Shown: positions 8,382 to 17,463 of the stretch, one piece after another
How positions within the stretch are numbered: the stretch's first letter is position 1
Layout of the letters: the number at the start of each line of letters is the position of its first letter
Assembly: GCA_017455525.1 (NCBI GenBank)
Contig: JAFTAP010000083.1
Coordinates: 1 to 64,000, forward strand
Reading direction: 5' to 3'
Length of the DNA: 64,000 nucleotides
Source: Lachnospiraceae bacterium
Lineage (GTDB): Bacteria > Bacillota > Clostridia > Lachnospirales > Lachnospiraceae
The notes under the pieces: model-generated
The model's database searches: none
What the model was told of the DNA's origin: nothing
What the model saw: the letters and a program-made list of their open reading frames with translations, nothing else
Made by a program: the position numbers and the translations under genes

Positions 8382-9578
8382 ATGGGAACAAATCGCAGCA
8401 AGAAAAAGCATAAGGATAAAGAATCTAAAAAAATAAATATAAAACAAACGGTGTTTTCAACAGTGTTATCATTGATAGCGGGTGCGTTGTTAGCTGCTGG
8501 AACAGGTTACTTTAGCTTTAGGGAAGAAATGAGGGAAAGCATGGCGGAAACTAAAGCAAAGTTAGAGGATTTAGATAGAATTTTATCAGATATTGAATCG
8601 GATAATGAAAAGGATATCAGAGACCTTGATAGTTCTATAGGTGGACTAAATGACAGGGTAATCGAAATTGGAGAGAGAGTATCAGTTTTGGAGGGAAAGA
8701 TAGATCCAGTAAATACCCTACAAGTCACGCAAGAATTTGCCCAGAACCTTCTGGTTGATCCAATGTCATTAGTATTTCTTGGAAATGAGAAGATAAGGTT
8801 AGATAGTCCTTTAGCATATAGCAGGGAAGAAAACAGAACAATATCAGCCAATGAACTAGCAAATCATAAGACTATATTGACATATATTGATGGAAATAAC
8901 AGTGTGATTTTTAGTGGACAGTATGATGATAAAGGAAGATGGGACGGAAATTGTATAATCAATGTGTATGATATGTACAATAGGTTGATACGAATACTGG
9001 ATGGGGATTATTATCAAGGACACCTTATAAACTACAGGCAAGTTCTTATGAATGAATCGAAAGATGGAGATATCTGGCTTGTCTCTGACCGTATAGTGGG
9101 TGAATCATCAAATCATGGTTCCACATGGAAATATTTAAGGGATGAATATATAACTCTAAATAACGACCTTTCCTCTGTTTCGGATGAGGATATATATACA
9201 GTAGATAAATTTGTCCAAAATATGAATATAATACTAGTTGAGTATTATAAAGGAGACACGTCAAACCTGTATTATAATGATCAAAGTGGGGACTCTTACC
9301 TTGTAAAATACTTTACAGAAAATCAGAATGAAGATAAGTTTTATGTGAAAACATTATATGTTGGCGGTTTCTTAGAGGGGCAATTTGATGACCACTCTGG
9401 GAATGCATGGTATATAGTTAAAGAATATGATACCGATTATATGTATTATAAAGGGGGATTCACTGCTGGGAATCCGGACAATCATGAAGTTGAAATCCCA
9501 TTGTCTGAATTAAGGATAGGCGAAATCATAAAAGCATCGGGTGTAGAACTTGAGTGTCCCATGGATTGGGATATTTAA
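8382..9578 (+). CDS. Membrane-anchored protein with coiled coil and MORN-like repeats
   Basis: A protein of 398 aa without a recognised family. A lysine-rich cytoplasmic start (residues 4-22) precedes one membrane span (about 25-46). A heptad-like coiled coil follows (about 50-105). A long C-terminal part carries degenerate Gly/aromatic repeats such as FSGQYDDKGRWDGN, GDYYQGHLINYR and YYKGGFTAGNPDN, which resemble MORN repeats. The repeat part would lie outside the membrane. A purine-rich AGAAGGA lies about 24 bases before ATG 8382, too far to be a good ribosome site. The role is unknown; the layout resembles surface proteins, but there is no sorting signal. Confidence 0.5.
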   Translation: MGTNRSKKKHKDKESKKINIKQTVFSTVLSLIAGALLAAGTGYFSFREEMRESMAETKAKLEDLDRILSDIESDNEKDIRDLDSSIGGLNDRVIEIGERVSVLEGKIDPVNTLQVTQEFAQNLLVDPMSLVFLGNEKIRLDSPLAYSREENRTISANELANHKTILTYIDGNNSVIFSGQYDDKGRWDGNCIINVYDMYNRLIRILDGDYYQGHLINYRQVLMNESKDGDIWLVSDRIVGESSNHGSTWKYLRDEYITLNNDLSSVSDEDIYTVDKFVQNMNIILVEYYKGDTSNLYYNDQSGDSYLVKYFTENQNEDKFYVKTLYVGGFLEGQFDDHSGNAWYIVKEYDTDYMYYKGGFTAGNPDNHEVEIPLSELRIGEIIKASGVELECPMDWDI

Positions 9579-9581
9579 TTG

Positions 9582-9607
9582 GCGAAATATCTTGTCGCTA
9601 TTTTTTT
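9582..9607 (+). terminator. Weak hairpin plus T-run after the MORN-like gene
   Basis: GCGA (9582-9585) can pair with TCGC (9595-9598), followed by a run of T from about 9601. The stem is only 4-5 bp, so termination would be weak. Confidence 0.3.
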
Positions 9608-9688
9608 AGGGGATGAATAGGATAAGAAGTTTTTGAAAACATCAGTCCCAATGATTTCTAAAGAGCCAAGAGCGGATCGCAGTAATAG

Positions 9689-9871
9689 TATATAGAGAAA
9701 GAGGTTGATGAGAGACAAGATATGGAGCGGACTGTATTGAAGTATGAAGCAACGAGGGGATATAGAAAGCAATGATTCGTGGATAGACATTGGCTGAGAT
9801 TTGATGAGTTTATTAAAGGTACAATAGTTCTAAAAAATCTGTTATTAGAAGAGGTCAGAATTATACCGTGA
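9689..9871 (+). pseudogene. Remnant reading frame with an internal TGA
   Basis: In the gap between 9578 and 9874 one + frame reads like protein: from 9689 through an ATG at 9722, with a segment KYEATRGYRKQ, a TGA at 9773-9775, and then FVDRHWLRFDEFIKG to a stop near 9871. I do not recognise it. The remainder of the gap shows nothing else. It is probably a decayed gene fragment. Confidence 0.3.
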
Positions 9872-9891
9872 GGATGATAGAAAGAAGGCAT

Positions 9892-10866
9892 ATGAATAAC
9901 ACTGTTATTAAAAGAACAATTATTTTTGATCATATTTATAATGATGAGGAAGATAAGGATGTAATTTTAGCAGAGATGAACCTTAGAGATTGGTAGACTG
10001 ACTGCTATAAGGATGAGTGTGAAAAGCTAAAAAGGGCGCTGAGGGTTGATCATATAATTAAAGTGAAGCCTATTTTTTGTGATTTTCGTGAAGAATGTCA
10101 TGACGATAATTTAAGAATTTATATTTATAAAACAGGACGATGCCATGTAGTAGAGGTTGATCCATCAGGTGCATCTCATGCCGTTCAAGTTTCTATGGGG
10201 AACGATGATAGCAGAACTAATTGGGTTAACGGGGAAAATAGTTTTAATGCAAAAATATTTATTTCTGATAGCAAAAGAATTTCTCAAATAGTGATAGATA
10301 TATTACTCGATATTCAGATGTATTATATACTGGCAATGGATAGTTTGTTTTCTGATTTTGAAAGAAACAGGAAATTCTCCAGACAAAAGGCTGAATATGT
10401 CAAAGAGAAGGGACTTGAAAGCTATTTAGGAGAAGTCGAAACAGCAGAGTATGTTTCATTTGCATCGTTTTGTAGAATTGATGACGAGATAGATTACAAT
10501 AAATATATAAATCTGTGTAAGGACTTTATGAGTTGGGTCATGTATAGGAATAAAACTCAAAAAGTGATAATTACACCGGATACGATTGATATAATAGTGC
10601 GTGTGCATCCCCAAGGAGGACAAATTAGTATTAAAAAAATATGGCGACTGCTAATGGGGCTTGATAGTGGAAATTATTTAATAATCAAGACAGAGAGCAA
10701 GCCAAGGTATAAAAGAGCGGCTAAGGAAATAGCTTCAAGATTCGGGATGAAAAAATGGAAGAACGGTAAATTAAAAGTTGTTTCAAGTGAAAATAGATAC
10801 GTATGGGAAAGACTAAAACCCTTTGTGTCAATGTGGGAATTTAGCTGGAAAAAAGAGAAAGAATAG
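9892..10866 (+). pseudogene. Unrecognised gene interrupted by an in-frame TAG
   Basis: From ATG 9892 (or the in-frame ATG 9874) the frame is protein-like for 34 codons, meets TAG at 9994-9996, and continues without another stop to 10866. The part between the TAG and the next usable start (GTG 10063) still reads as protein (TDCYKDECEKLKRALRVDH). The simplest view is one ancestral gene of about 325 codons carrying an amber mutation. The C-terminal ~270 residues could still be made from GTG 10063. I recognise no family: the product is soluble, with a basic C-terminal end (RFGMKKWKNGKLK). A functional link with the cyclase-like gene that starts 4 bases later is possible. Confidence 0.5.
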
Positions 10867-10870
10867 TACA

Positions 10871-11806
10871 ATGAAAGATAGATATATTTGTTTTCTTGAC
10901 TTATTGGGAACTAAATCTATTGCCGGTTCTGATCCAAATCAATATTCGAATATTATTTCGAATTTTGAGGATATAGTAAAAGACAGCGCAAAAGTCTATA
11001 GTAAAGTTGAATGCCATTTGTTTAGTGATTCGATTTATTCGGAAGCCTGCTGTCTTACTGACTTATGTAATTTTGTAAAGGCATTAAGGAATAAACTTCT
11101 TCCTAAGAAAATATGCTTTAATGCAGCAATTAGAAGGGGAGCATTAGGTATTCATAAAGATAGTATAGGAGATAATGGTGAAATTCTGTCAATTAAATCC
11201 ACTGATGCAATAGAGGTATACTCTCAGCAGGTAAAATTCTCTGGGGCAGGTATATATGTTGAGGAAACCCTGATAAACGATCCTGATATATCAGATATGC
11301 TAGTTGATAGCATATATACGAGCTTAGAAAAAGACAAGCTTAAAATACACAAATTTAAGGATATTAAACTGAGTTATGGAAGCGCAGATGCCTTAAAGTA
11401 TATTCTGCACATATTTATCGAAACATATATTTTGAATCCTCGTGCATCTAGATATTATCTTACAATGATAGCAACTTTTTTGAACGAAGAGTGGAGATTT
11501 GATAGTGAAAAAGGAGAGGAAATAATTAACCATATACTGAATGCTTGCAGAGTCTTGGGGGATGATGCATATAGAGAGGCTGTAGTTTTGACGCTGGTCA
11601 ATGCCATTTGTACTCATGCCTATTGCAATAGAGGTAATGTTGATGATGCATATGAGGAAGCAAGAGATTCATTAGAATCTGTAGAGGATGCATTGGATTA
11701 CTTGAAATTAATAAGCCTTTCTAATGTGGATTCAATGCTTTTGAAAGATAGTAGCAAGGCTATAATATCAAAGTTTTTAACATGGAGAGCATTGAAGAGG
11801 GAATAA
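10871..11806 (+). CDS. Class III nucleotidyl-cyclase-like protein
   Basis: A protein of about 311 aa from ATG 10871; an earlier in-frame ATG at 10823 lies inside the preceding gene. The first ~130 residues look like a class III nucleotidyl cyclase core: CFLDLLGTK with Asp10 where cyclases have their first metal-binding Asp, and HLFSDSIYSEA with Asp53 where they have the second. An RRGALGI strand and FSGAGIYVEE follow. Related proteins of this look are widespread and poorly studied; true cyclases such as PycC make cyclic CMP/UMP in phage defence. The C-terminal ~150 residues are helical and unrecognised. Activity and nucleotide choice cannot be predicted. The islet setting makes a defence role possible. 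Confidence 0.45.
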   Translation: MKDRYICFLDLLGTKSIAGSDPNQYSNIISNFEDIVKDSAKVYSKVECHLFSDSIYSEACCLTDLCNFVKALRNKLLPKKICFNAAIRRGALGIHKDSIGDNGEILSIKSTDAIEVYSQQVKFSGAGIYVEETLINDPDISDMLVDSIYTSLEKDKLKIHKFKDIKLSYGSADALKYILHIFIETYILNPRASRYYLTMIATFLNEEWRFDSEKGEEIINHILNACRVLGDDAYREAVVLTLVNAICTHAYCNRGNVDDAYEEARDSLESVEDALDYLKLISLSNVDSMLLKDSSKAIISKFLTWRALKRE

Positions 11807-11841
11807 CCTCAAATGGATATTGTACAAAAATAGGTAGTGCC

Positions 11842-13173
11842 ATGATAATGACCATGTGGACCGAGAGATTATTTAAGGAAATTGTTGAGCGAAGAGTGTA
11901 TATATCCGTAATAGGCTTAGGGTACGTTGGTATGCCTATTGCGATTGCTTTTGCTGATAAATTAAATGTAATAGGATTTGATATAAACAAGGAAAAAGTT
12001 GAGCTTTACAAAAAAGGTTTTGACCCAACAAACGAGGTAGGCGATGAAGGGGTAAAAGCTTGTAATGTTGAATTCACAAGCTGTGAATCTGACATAAAAA
12101 AATCAAGATTTCATATAGTCGCAGTGCCGACTCCCGTGAATCAGGATCATACGCCAGACTTATCTCCGGTAGAAACGGCAACGAGAAGACTTGCAAGGAA
12201 TCTTGAAAAGGGGTCGGTAGTAGTATATGAATCGACAGTCTATCCGGGAGTGACCGAGGAGATTTGTGTTCCGATTCTTGAAGAGATATCAGGACTTAAG
12301 AGCGGAGAGGATTTTAAGGTAGGGTATAGCCCCGAACGCATCAATCCGGGCGATAAGAAGCATAGACTCAATACTATTACCAAGGTTGTATCCGGAATGG
12401 ATGACGAAACACTTGAGATAGTTGCTAAGGTATATGGACTTGTTGTGGATGCGGGCGTGTATCGTGCGGATAGCATAAAAGTTGCAGAGGCCGCAAAGGT
12501 TATCGAGAATTCACAGCGCGATATAAATATAGCATTTATGAATGAGCTTTCAATAATATTCAATAAAATGGGAATAGATACGAGAGCCGTTTTAGAAGCC
12601 GCAGGGACGAAATGGAATTTTCTAAAATTCTCTCCGGGTCTTGTTGGTGGGCATTGTATAGGTGTCGATCCATATTATTTAACCTATCGGGCAGAGATGC
12701 TAGGATATCATAGTCAGATAATACTAGCCGGAAGACGTATAAATGATGATATGGGAAAATATATAGCTGAGATTTGCGTGAAACAGTTAATTAAAGCGGA
12801 TAGACCCGTAAAAAGGGCAAGGGTAGGTGTTTTAGGTTTTACTTTTAAGGAAAACTGCCCTGACACCAGGAATACAAAAGTAATTGATATAGTCAATGAG
12901 CTGGGGCAATACGGAATTGTCCCACAGATATGCGACCCTGTTGCAGACAATGATGAAGTGCATAGACTGTATAATATAAACCTCACGGAGGAAAGTAAGC
13001 TAACTAATCTAGACGCTTTGGTAATTGCCGTTTCACATGATGAGTTTAGACATATGACTAGTGAAGATATCAGCAAATTTTTTGGGACTGACGGAAAGAT
13101 TCTTATGGATATAAAAGGCATATTCAATCGTAGGGAATATACTGATAAAGGTTATATATATTGGAGTATGTAA
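11842..13173 (+). CDS. tviB: UDP-N-acetyl-hexosamine 6-dehydrogenase, TviB/WbpO-like
   Basis: A UDP-glucose/GDP-mannose dehydrogenase family member of about 443 aa. It has the NAD motif IGLGYVGMPIA near residue 24, VPTPVNQDHTPDL, YESTVYPG, GYSPERINPGDKKH and the catalytic-cysteine segment GGHCIGVDPYYL (Cys near residue 272). This set closely follows the TviB/WbpO group, which oxidises C6 of UDP-GlcNAc or UDP-GalNAc to the uronic acid with two NAD+. ATG 11842 is chosen because an AGGT lies 6-7 bases upstream; the longer form from 11782 would overlap the cyclase-like gene by 25 bases. It supplies the UDP-N-acetylhexosaminuronic acid used by the WlbA- and WbpE-like enzymes downstream. Confidence 0.85.
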   Translation: MIMTMWTERLFKEIVERRVYISVIGLGYVGMPIAIAFADKLNVIGFDINKEKVELYKKGFDPTNEVGDEGVKACNVEFTSCESDIKKSRFHIVAVPTPVNQDHTPDLSPVETATRRLARNLEKGSVVVYESTVYPGVTEEICVPILEEISGLKSGEDFKVGYSPERINPGDKKHRLNTITKVVSGMDDETLEIVAKVYGLVVDAGVYRADSIKVAEAAKVIENSQRDINIAFMNELSIIFNKMGIDTRAVLEAAGTKWNFLKFSPGLVGGHCIGVDPYYLTYRAEMLGYHSQIILAGRRINDDMGKYIAEICVKQLIKADRPVKRARVGVLGFTFKENCPDTRNTKVIDIVNELGQYGIVPQICDPVADNDEVHRLYNINLTEESKLTNLDALVIAVSHDEFRHMTSEDISKFFGTDGKILMDIKGIFNRREYTDKGYIYWSM

Positions 13174-14160
13174 ATGGGATACTCTGAGGTGAATTTTGAT
13201 GAAAATGCATATTTCCTCGTTACAGGTGGAGCTGGCTTCATAGGTTCTAATCTATGCGAAGCTCTTCTTAATAAAGGATGTAAAGTTCGATGTCTGGATG
13301 ATCTATCGACTGGAAAGATAGAAAATATAGAGCCATTCCTGGAAAACCAACAATTGAATTCATAAAAGGAGACATCAAGGATTTAGAAATATGTCATAAA
13401 GCCTGTGAAAGTGTAAATTATGTGCTACATGAAGCAGCATGGGGAAGCGTACCGAGGAGCATAGAGATGCCCCTTTTTTATTGCGCAAATAATATCACAG
13501 GAACTTTGAATATGCTCGAAGCCGCAAGACAGGCTGGAGTAAAGAGATTTGTTTATGCATCAAGCTCATCAGTGTATGGAGACGAGCCTAATCTTCCTAA
13601 ACAGGATGGGAGAGAAGGAAATCTTCTTTCGCCATATGCGCTCACAAAACGATGCGATGAAGAGTGGGCAAAACAGTATACAAGACATTACGGATTAGAA
13701 ACTATCGGCCTACGATATTTTAATGTATTTGGCAGAAGGCAGGATCCCAACGGAGCGTATGCAGCAGTAATCCCTAAATTCATAAAGCAGTTACTTAAGG
13801 GAGAACAACCGACAATAAATGGTGATGGAAAACAGAGCAGAGACATTACGTATATTGAAAATGTGATAGAGGCTAATTTGAAAGCATGTGTGGCGGACAA
13901 AGAGTCTTTTGGCAAGTCGTACATATTGCATACGGCGAAAAAGAGTACCTTATAGATGCTTATAACAATATATGTGATAAATTAGAAATAAATATAGGAC
14001 CTATATTTGCTCCTGATAGGGCGGGAGATATAAAACACAGTAATGCAGATATTTCAAAAGCAAGAGAACTACTGAGATATAAACCCGAGATAGGGGCATA
14101 TCAGATGCCATAGAATGATATAAACGAAATCTAATGTATATAACATATAGAAGTAGTTGA
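13174..14160 (+). pseudogene. tviC: Decayed UDP-GlcNAc 4-epimerase, TviC/WbpP-like
   Basis: The three reading frames together spell an extended SDR epimerase. The first piece carries [16 protein letters not shown] (13174-13365). The middle piece has ASSSSVYGD and YALTK, the catalytic Y-x3-K region (about 13380-13925). The last has YGEKEYLIDAYNNI and FAPDRAGDIKHSNAD (about 13925-14113). Frame changes near 13357, 13921 and 14095 each look like one lost base, and a TGA at 14116-14118 replaces an expected Trp codon before YKRNLM. With four lesions it cannot give a working enzyme. TviC/WbpP converts UDP-GlcNAc(A) to UDP-GalNAc(A). The start directly abuts the tviB stop, the normal pairing of the two genes. 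Confidence 0.8.
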
Positions 14161-14184
14161 CTATTAAATATTAACGATTAGATT
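14157..14184 (+). promoter_or_regulatory. Possible promoter before the WlbA-like gene
   Basis: TTGACT (14157-14162), a 16-base spacer, then TAGATT (14179-14184). It lies in the 75-base gap between the decayed epimerase and the next gene and could restart transcription. The -10 match is modest. Confidence 0.35.
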
Positions 14185-14233
14185 TTCTGATAATAATTAC
14201 TAAAAACAACTGATGGTAAATGAGGTAAAAATT

Positions 14234-15304
14234 ATGAAGTATGCATTGATAGGCTGTGGTAGAATCTCACCTAACCATATTGCAGCAGCGCAGAATAATG
14301 ACCTACATATAGCTGCGATATGTGACATTAATCCGGATTGTATGAAGGATAAGGCTCTGAAATTCAAACTTAGCGACAGTGTAAAGCAGTATTCGAATTA
14401 TATTGAGATGCTTGAACAAGAGCAGCCCGAACTAGTGGCGATATGCACAGAGAGTGGGAAACATGCACAAGTGGCACTTGATTGCATAGAACGGGGAGTG
14501 AACTGCATAATCGAAAAACCTATAGCCTTATCTATTAAGGATGCGGATGCCATAATAGGAGCGTCAGTAAAAGAGCACGTGAAAGTGTGTGCATGTCATC
14601 AGAACAGGTTTAATAAATCAGTACAGATAATCAGAGAAGCGATAGACATGAATCGCTTTGGCAGGCTTTTTTACGGAACGGCTCATATTAGATGGTGCAG
14701 GGATCATGAATATTATGACAGGGCTGCATGGAGAGGTACATGGGAACAGGATGGCGGAGCTCTTATGAATCAATGTATCCATAATATAGATTTGTTGCGT
14801 TGGATGATGGGCGGAGACATTGAAGAAGTAGTAGGGATGACTGATCGGATGAATCACCCATATATAGAAGCAGAAGACTTGGGTATAGCCTTGATTAAAT
14901 TCAGGAATGGTTCTTACGGCATCGTAGAGGGGACTACAAATGTTTACCCGAAAAATCTGGAAGAGACTTTATATATTTTTGGAGAGAAGGGGACTGTAAA
15001 AGCGGGGGGACAGTCTGTGAATATAATTGAGGAATGGAATTTTTCGGATATGCTGGATGATCCGGAGCAGGTAAAGGCAAGGTTTCATGAAAATCCACCG
15101 TCAGTTTATGGATATGGTCATACACCCTTATATGCGGACATGATACATGCCATCCAACAGGACAGACAGCCGTATATCACAGCCATGGAAGGGAAAAAAG
15201 CACTCGAACTTGTTCTTGCGATATATAAATCAGCAGCTGAGGGGGTACGCATTAGGCTTCCGTTGAGCGAAGGAAGTACCAGTGACTTCAAAGGGAGATT
15301 CTGA
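14234..15304 (+). CDS. wlbA: Gfo/Idh/MocA oxidoreductase, WlbA/WbpB-like UDP-sugar 3-dehydrogenase
   Basis: A protein of about 356 aa with an N-terminal NAD-binding fold (YALIGCGRISPNH), the family motif IIEKPIALS (catalytic Lys near residue 98) and HNIDLLRW with the active-site His in the C-terminal domain. WlbA/WbpB enzymes oxidise C3 of UDP-GlcNAc uronic acid, giving the 3-keto sugar that an aminotransferase then converts to a 3-amino sugar. ATG 14234 has a GAGGT eight bases upstream; ATG 14213 has none. A TviB-like dehydrogenase upstream and a WbpE-like aminotransferase at 27 kb support the assignment. Other Gfo/Idh substrates remain possible because the family is broad. Confidence 0.7.
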   Translation: MKYALIGCGRISPNHIAAAQNNDLHIAAICDINPDCMKDKALKFKLSDSVKQYSNYIEMLEQEQPELVAICTESGKHAQVALDCIERGVNCIIEKPIALSIKDADAIIGASVKEHVKVCACHQNRFNKSVQIIREAIDMNRFGRLFYGTAHIRWCRDHEYYDRAAWRGTWEQDGGALMNQCIHNIDLLRWMMGGDIEEVVGMTDRMNHPYIEAEDLGIALIKFRNGSYGIVEGTTNVYPKNLEETLYIFGEKGTVKAGGQSVNIIEEWNFSDMLDDPEQVKARFHENPPSVYGYGHTPLYADMIHAIQQDRQPYITAMEGKKALELVLAIYKSAAEGVRIRLPLSEGSTSDFKGRF

Positions 15305-15307
15305 AAT

Positions 15308-16141
15308 ATGGGGGACGGCATGATGTGGAAGGCTATGATACTTCCGGCAGAATTTTTAGTTAAGGATGATGACATATGGTTTCTTCAGTCTAATTCAAAT
15401 CAGCTTATCTGCGTGGATAAATATACGTCGGTCTGGAAGAAGAATGTAGGAATACCATGGGAGCCTTGTTTATGCAGACGTGGATATAATTATCTTCTGA
15501 GAGACGAGGGAGAAAGACTACGCATCGCATTAGGGAGCGTTCCTAACATATATTTTTACGAGTATCGGACTGGAATACTTACGAAGGAAGAATCTGTAAG
15601 CTGGAAGGCATTAAAGGCTTCAGTTACTGATGAGACATCGGAATATAGACAGAGAGTTATAGAAATATGTGAAAAATGTGGATTTCCTGAAGGATATATT
15701 GCATTGCCGGGAGATGAATACCAGTTGCTCTGTAGATTAGGAGATAACGTATATATCTTTCCGTTTCATGCAAATATGGTTGTCAAGGTAAACCTGATTG
15801 AAGAAACTGTCTGTCAGATTTATAAGGAAATATGTTTCGAGGATTGTTTTGATGACAAGGGTGCATTTATATCAGAGGCTTATGGTTCAATATATAGAGA
15901 GCTGGATAAAGTATATGCATTCGCATTTCTTAAGCAACAATGGCATGTTTTCAATCTAATTGATGAGAGCATAGATGTTATTGCCGTACCGGAGCTTAAT
16001 GATGATGATAAATATACTCTTGCCATTTTATTTAAGGGAGATGAAGACAAGGGGTTCTGTCAGATAGAGGAGGGAATCAGATGTAATCTGCCTAATTATC
16101 TCTTGTCATTGATAGCCTATGAAGGAAAAGGAAACAGATGA
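15308..16141 (+). CDS. Unrecognised soluble protein of the glycan operon
   Basis: A protein of 277 aa with no family that I recognise. The sequence is rich in beta-strand patterns with repeated aromatic positions (DDDIWFLQSN, DNVYIFPFHANMVVKVN, QWHVFNLIDES), spaced like blades of a small beta-propeller. No signal peptide or membrane span is visible. It begins 3 bases after the WlbA-like stop and overlaps the following glycosyltransferase by 4 bases (ATGA). It is therefore made with the glycan enzymes and may be an accessory or binding protein. Confidence 0.5.
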   Translation: MGDGMMWKAMILPAEFLVKDDDIWFLQSNSNQLICVDKYTSVWKKNVGIPWEPCLCRRGYNYLLRDEGERLRIALGSVPNIYFYEYRTGILTKEESVSWKALKASVTDETSEYRQRVIEICEKCGFPEGYIALPGDEYQLLCRLGDNVYIFPFHANMVVKVNLIEETVCQIYKEICFEDCFDDKGAFISEAYGSIYRELDKVYAFAFLKQQWHVFNLIDESIDVIAVPELNDDDKYTLAILFKGDEDKGFCQIEEGIRCNLPNYLLSLIAYEGKGNR

Positions 16142-17460
16142 AAAGAAGCATATTCATGTGTCCGATTGAGATAGCCGGGACAATGCTTGATATGCACAAG
16201 GCATTTGATGAATTGGGATATAAGAGCAAATTTCTGGCTTTCTACGATTATCCATTTGGAAATCCTGATGATTATAAGGCAAGGGATCTGAACTTTTATT
16301 TCCTTTGTGTGAAGAATTTTCGCCGGAACTGCGACAATGGAAGAATGTTATTTGCCAGATTATGGCAGATACCTGAAGCATTTGCGGTCTTATGGATTTT
16401 TGTGAAAGCAATCTTAAACTATGACACGTTTGTATATATGTATACGATGAGTATGTTTGGGACAACACATTATCTGAAAAAAGCACAGGAGTTGGAATTT
16501 GCAATATTAAAGCTTTTTAGGAAGAGGATAATATTTTGGTGTGCCGGAAGCGATACAAGGCCAGAATACTGTAGCGGCAGTTATCCGGCAGATACCCCGG
16601 ATAATCTATATAAAGATACGGTTGAAAAGAGAAAGCGGATCAGAATGGTGGAAAAATACGGAATTATGGTAGATAATCCGCCATCTTCGCATTTACATAG
16701 AAAAAAATATATCAATTCTTTGGCCATAGGCCAATCAGCATATAGCAAATCATATAAAGAGAATAAAGTACAGAAAACAGATACGGATAGACCTGTAATA
16801 GTTCACGCTCCTTCGAGACTTGATGCAAAGGGTACGCCTGTCATTAGGGAAGCAATCGGAAATATTAAGTCAAAAGGATATGATATTGAATATATAGAGC
16901 TTCATAGCGTAAGCAATGAGGATGTCCTGAGAACTCTGCAAAGAGCAGATATAGCTATAGATCAAATGTATTCGGACACGCCATCGGCGAAATTTGCAAC
17001 TGAGGCATCCAGTTATGCTGTGCCGGTTATAGTTGGGAGTCACATAGCGGACAAGTTGAAGAAGGGGTATGGATTTTCGATGCCACCTACAGTAGTATGC
17101 AAACCGGAAGAGCTTGAACAGAAGCTGGAGTACCTTATTGTTCACCCGGAGGAGCGAAAGGCTATAGGAGAAAAAGAAAGGGATTTCATGACTAGTGAAT
17201 GGAATCCGCAGGCGGTTGCAAAAAGGTTTATTAGGGTTGTAGATGGCGACATACCAAATTCGTGGATTGTAGATCCGTATAGAGAGGGATCAGTATGGGG
17301 ATGGGGCGGTACCAAGGAATACGTGGTGCAAAGGGTAGTTTCTGTCATAGAAAGATATGGTATGCGAGGACTCTGCCTCTCGCCTAGACAGAAGCTATAT
17401 AAGGAGTACCTTGAATTGTACAGAAATTATACGAGCGGTTCAAAGCTGGGAGAAGGGTAA
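16138..17460 (+). CDS. GT-B glycosyltransferase (GT1/GT4-like)
   Basis: A protein of 440 aa of the GT-B type. The N-terminal half begins with FMCPIEIAGTMLDMHKAF, a start typical of retaining glycosyltransferases, and a hydrophobic stretch near residues 80-100 may associate with the membrane. The C-terminal nucleotide-sugar half has VIVHAPSRLDAKGTP near residue 220 and ADIAIDQMYSDTPSAKFATEAS near 280, where GT4 enzymes carry the E-x7-E region; here the pattern is altered. Donor and acceptor are unknown. It overlaps the preceding gene by 4 bases and the asparagine synthase follows within 3 bases. Confidence 0.65.
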   Translation: MKRSIFMCPIEIAGTMLDMHKAFDELGYKSKFLAFYDYPFGNPDDYKARDLNFYFLCVKNFRRNCDNGRMLFARLWQIPEAFAVLWIFVKAILNYDTFVYMYTMSMFGTTHYLKKAQELEFAILKLFRKRIIFWCAGSDTRPEYCSGSYPADTPDNLYKDTVEKRKRIRMVEKYGIMVDNPPSSHLHRKKYINSLAIGQSAYSKSYKENKVQKTDTDRPVIVHAPSRLDAKGTPVIREAIGNIKSKGYDIEYIELHSVSNEDVLRTLQRADIAIDQMYSDTPSAKFATEASSYAVPVIVGSHIADKLKKGYGFSMPPTVVCKPEELEQKLEYLIVHPEERKAIGEKERDFMTSEWNPQAVAKRFIRVVDGDIPNSWIVDPYREGSVWGWGGTKEYVVQRVVSVIERYGMRGLCLSPRQKLYKEYLELYRNYTSGSKLGEG

Positions 17461-17463
17461 AAT

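Noticed and set aside
13422..13955. Stand-alone short epimerase gene
   Set aside because: It is the middle piece of a single decayed TviC-like gene whose N- and C-terminal parts are in neighbouring frames.
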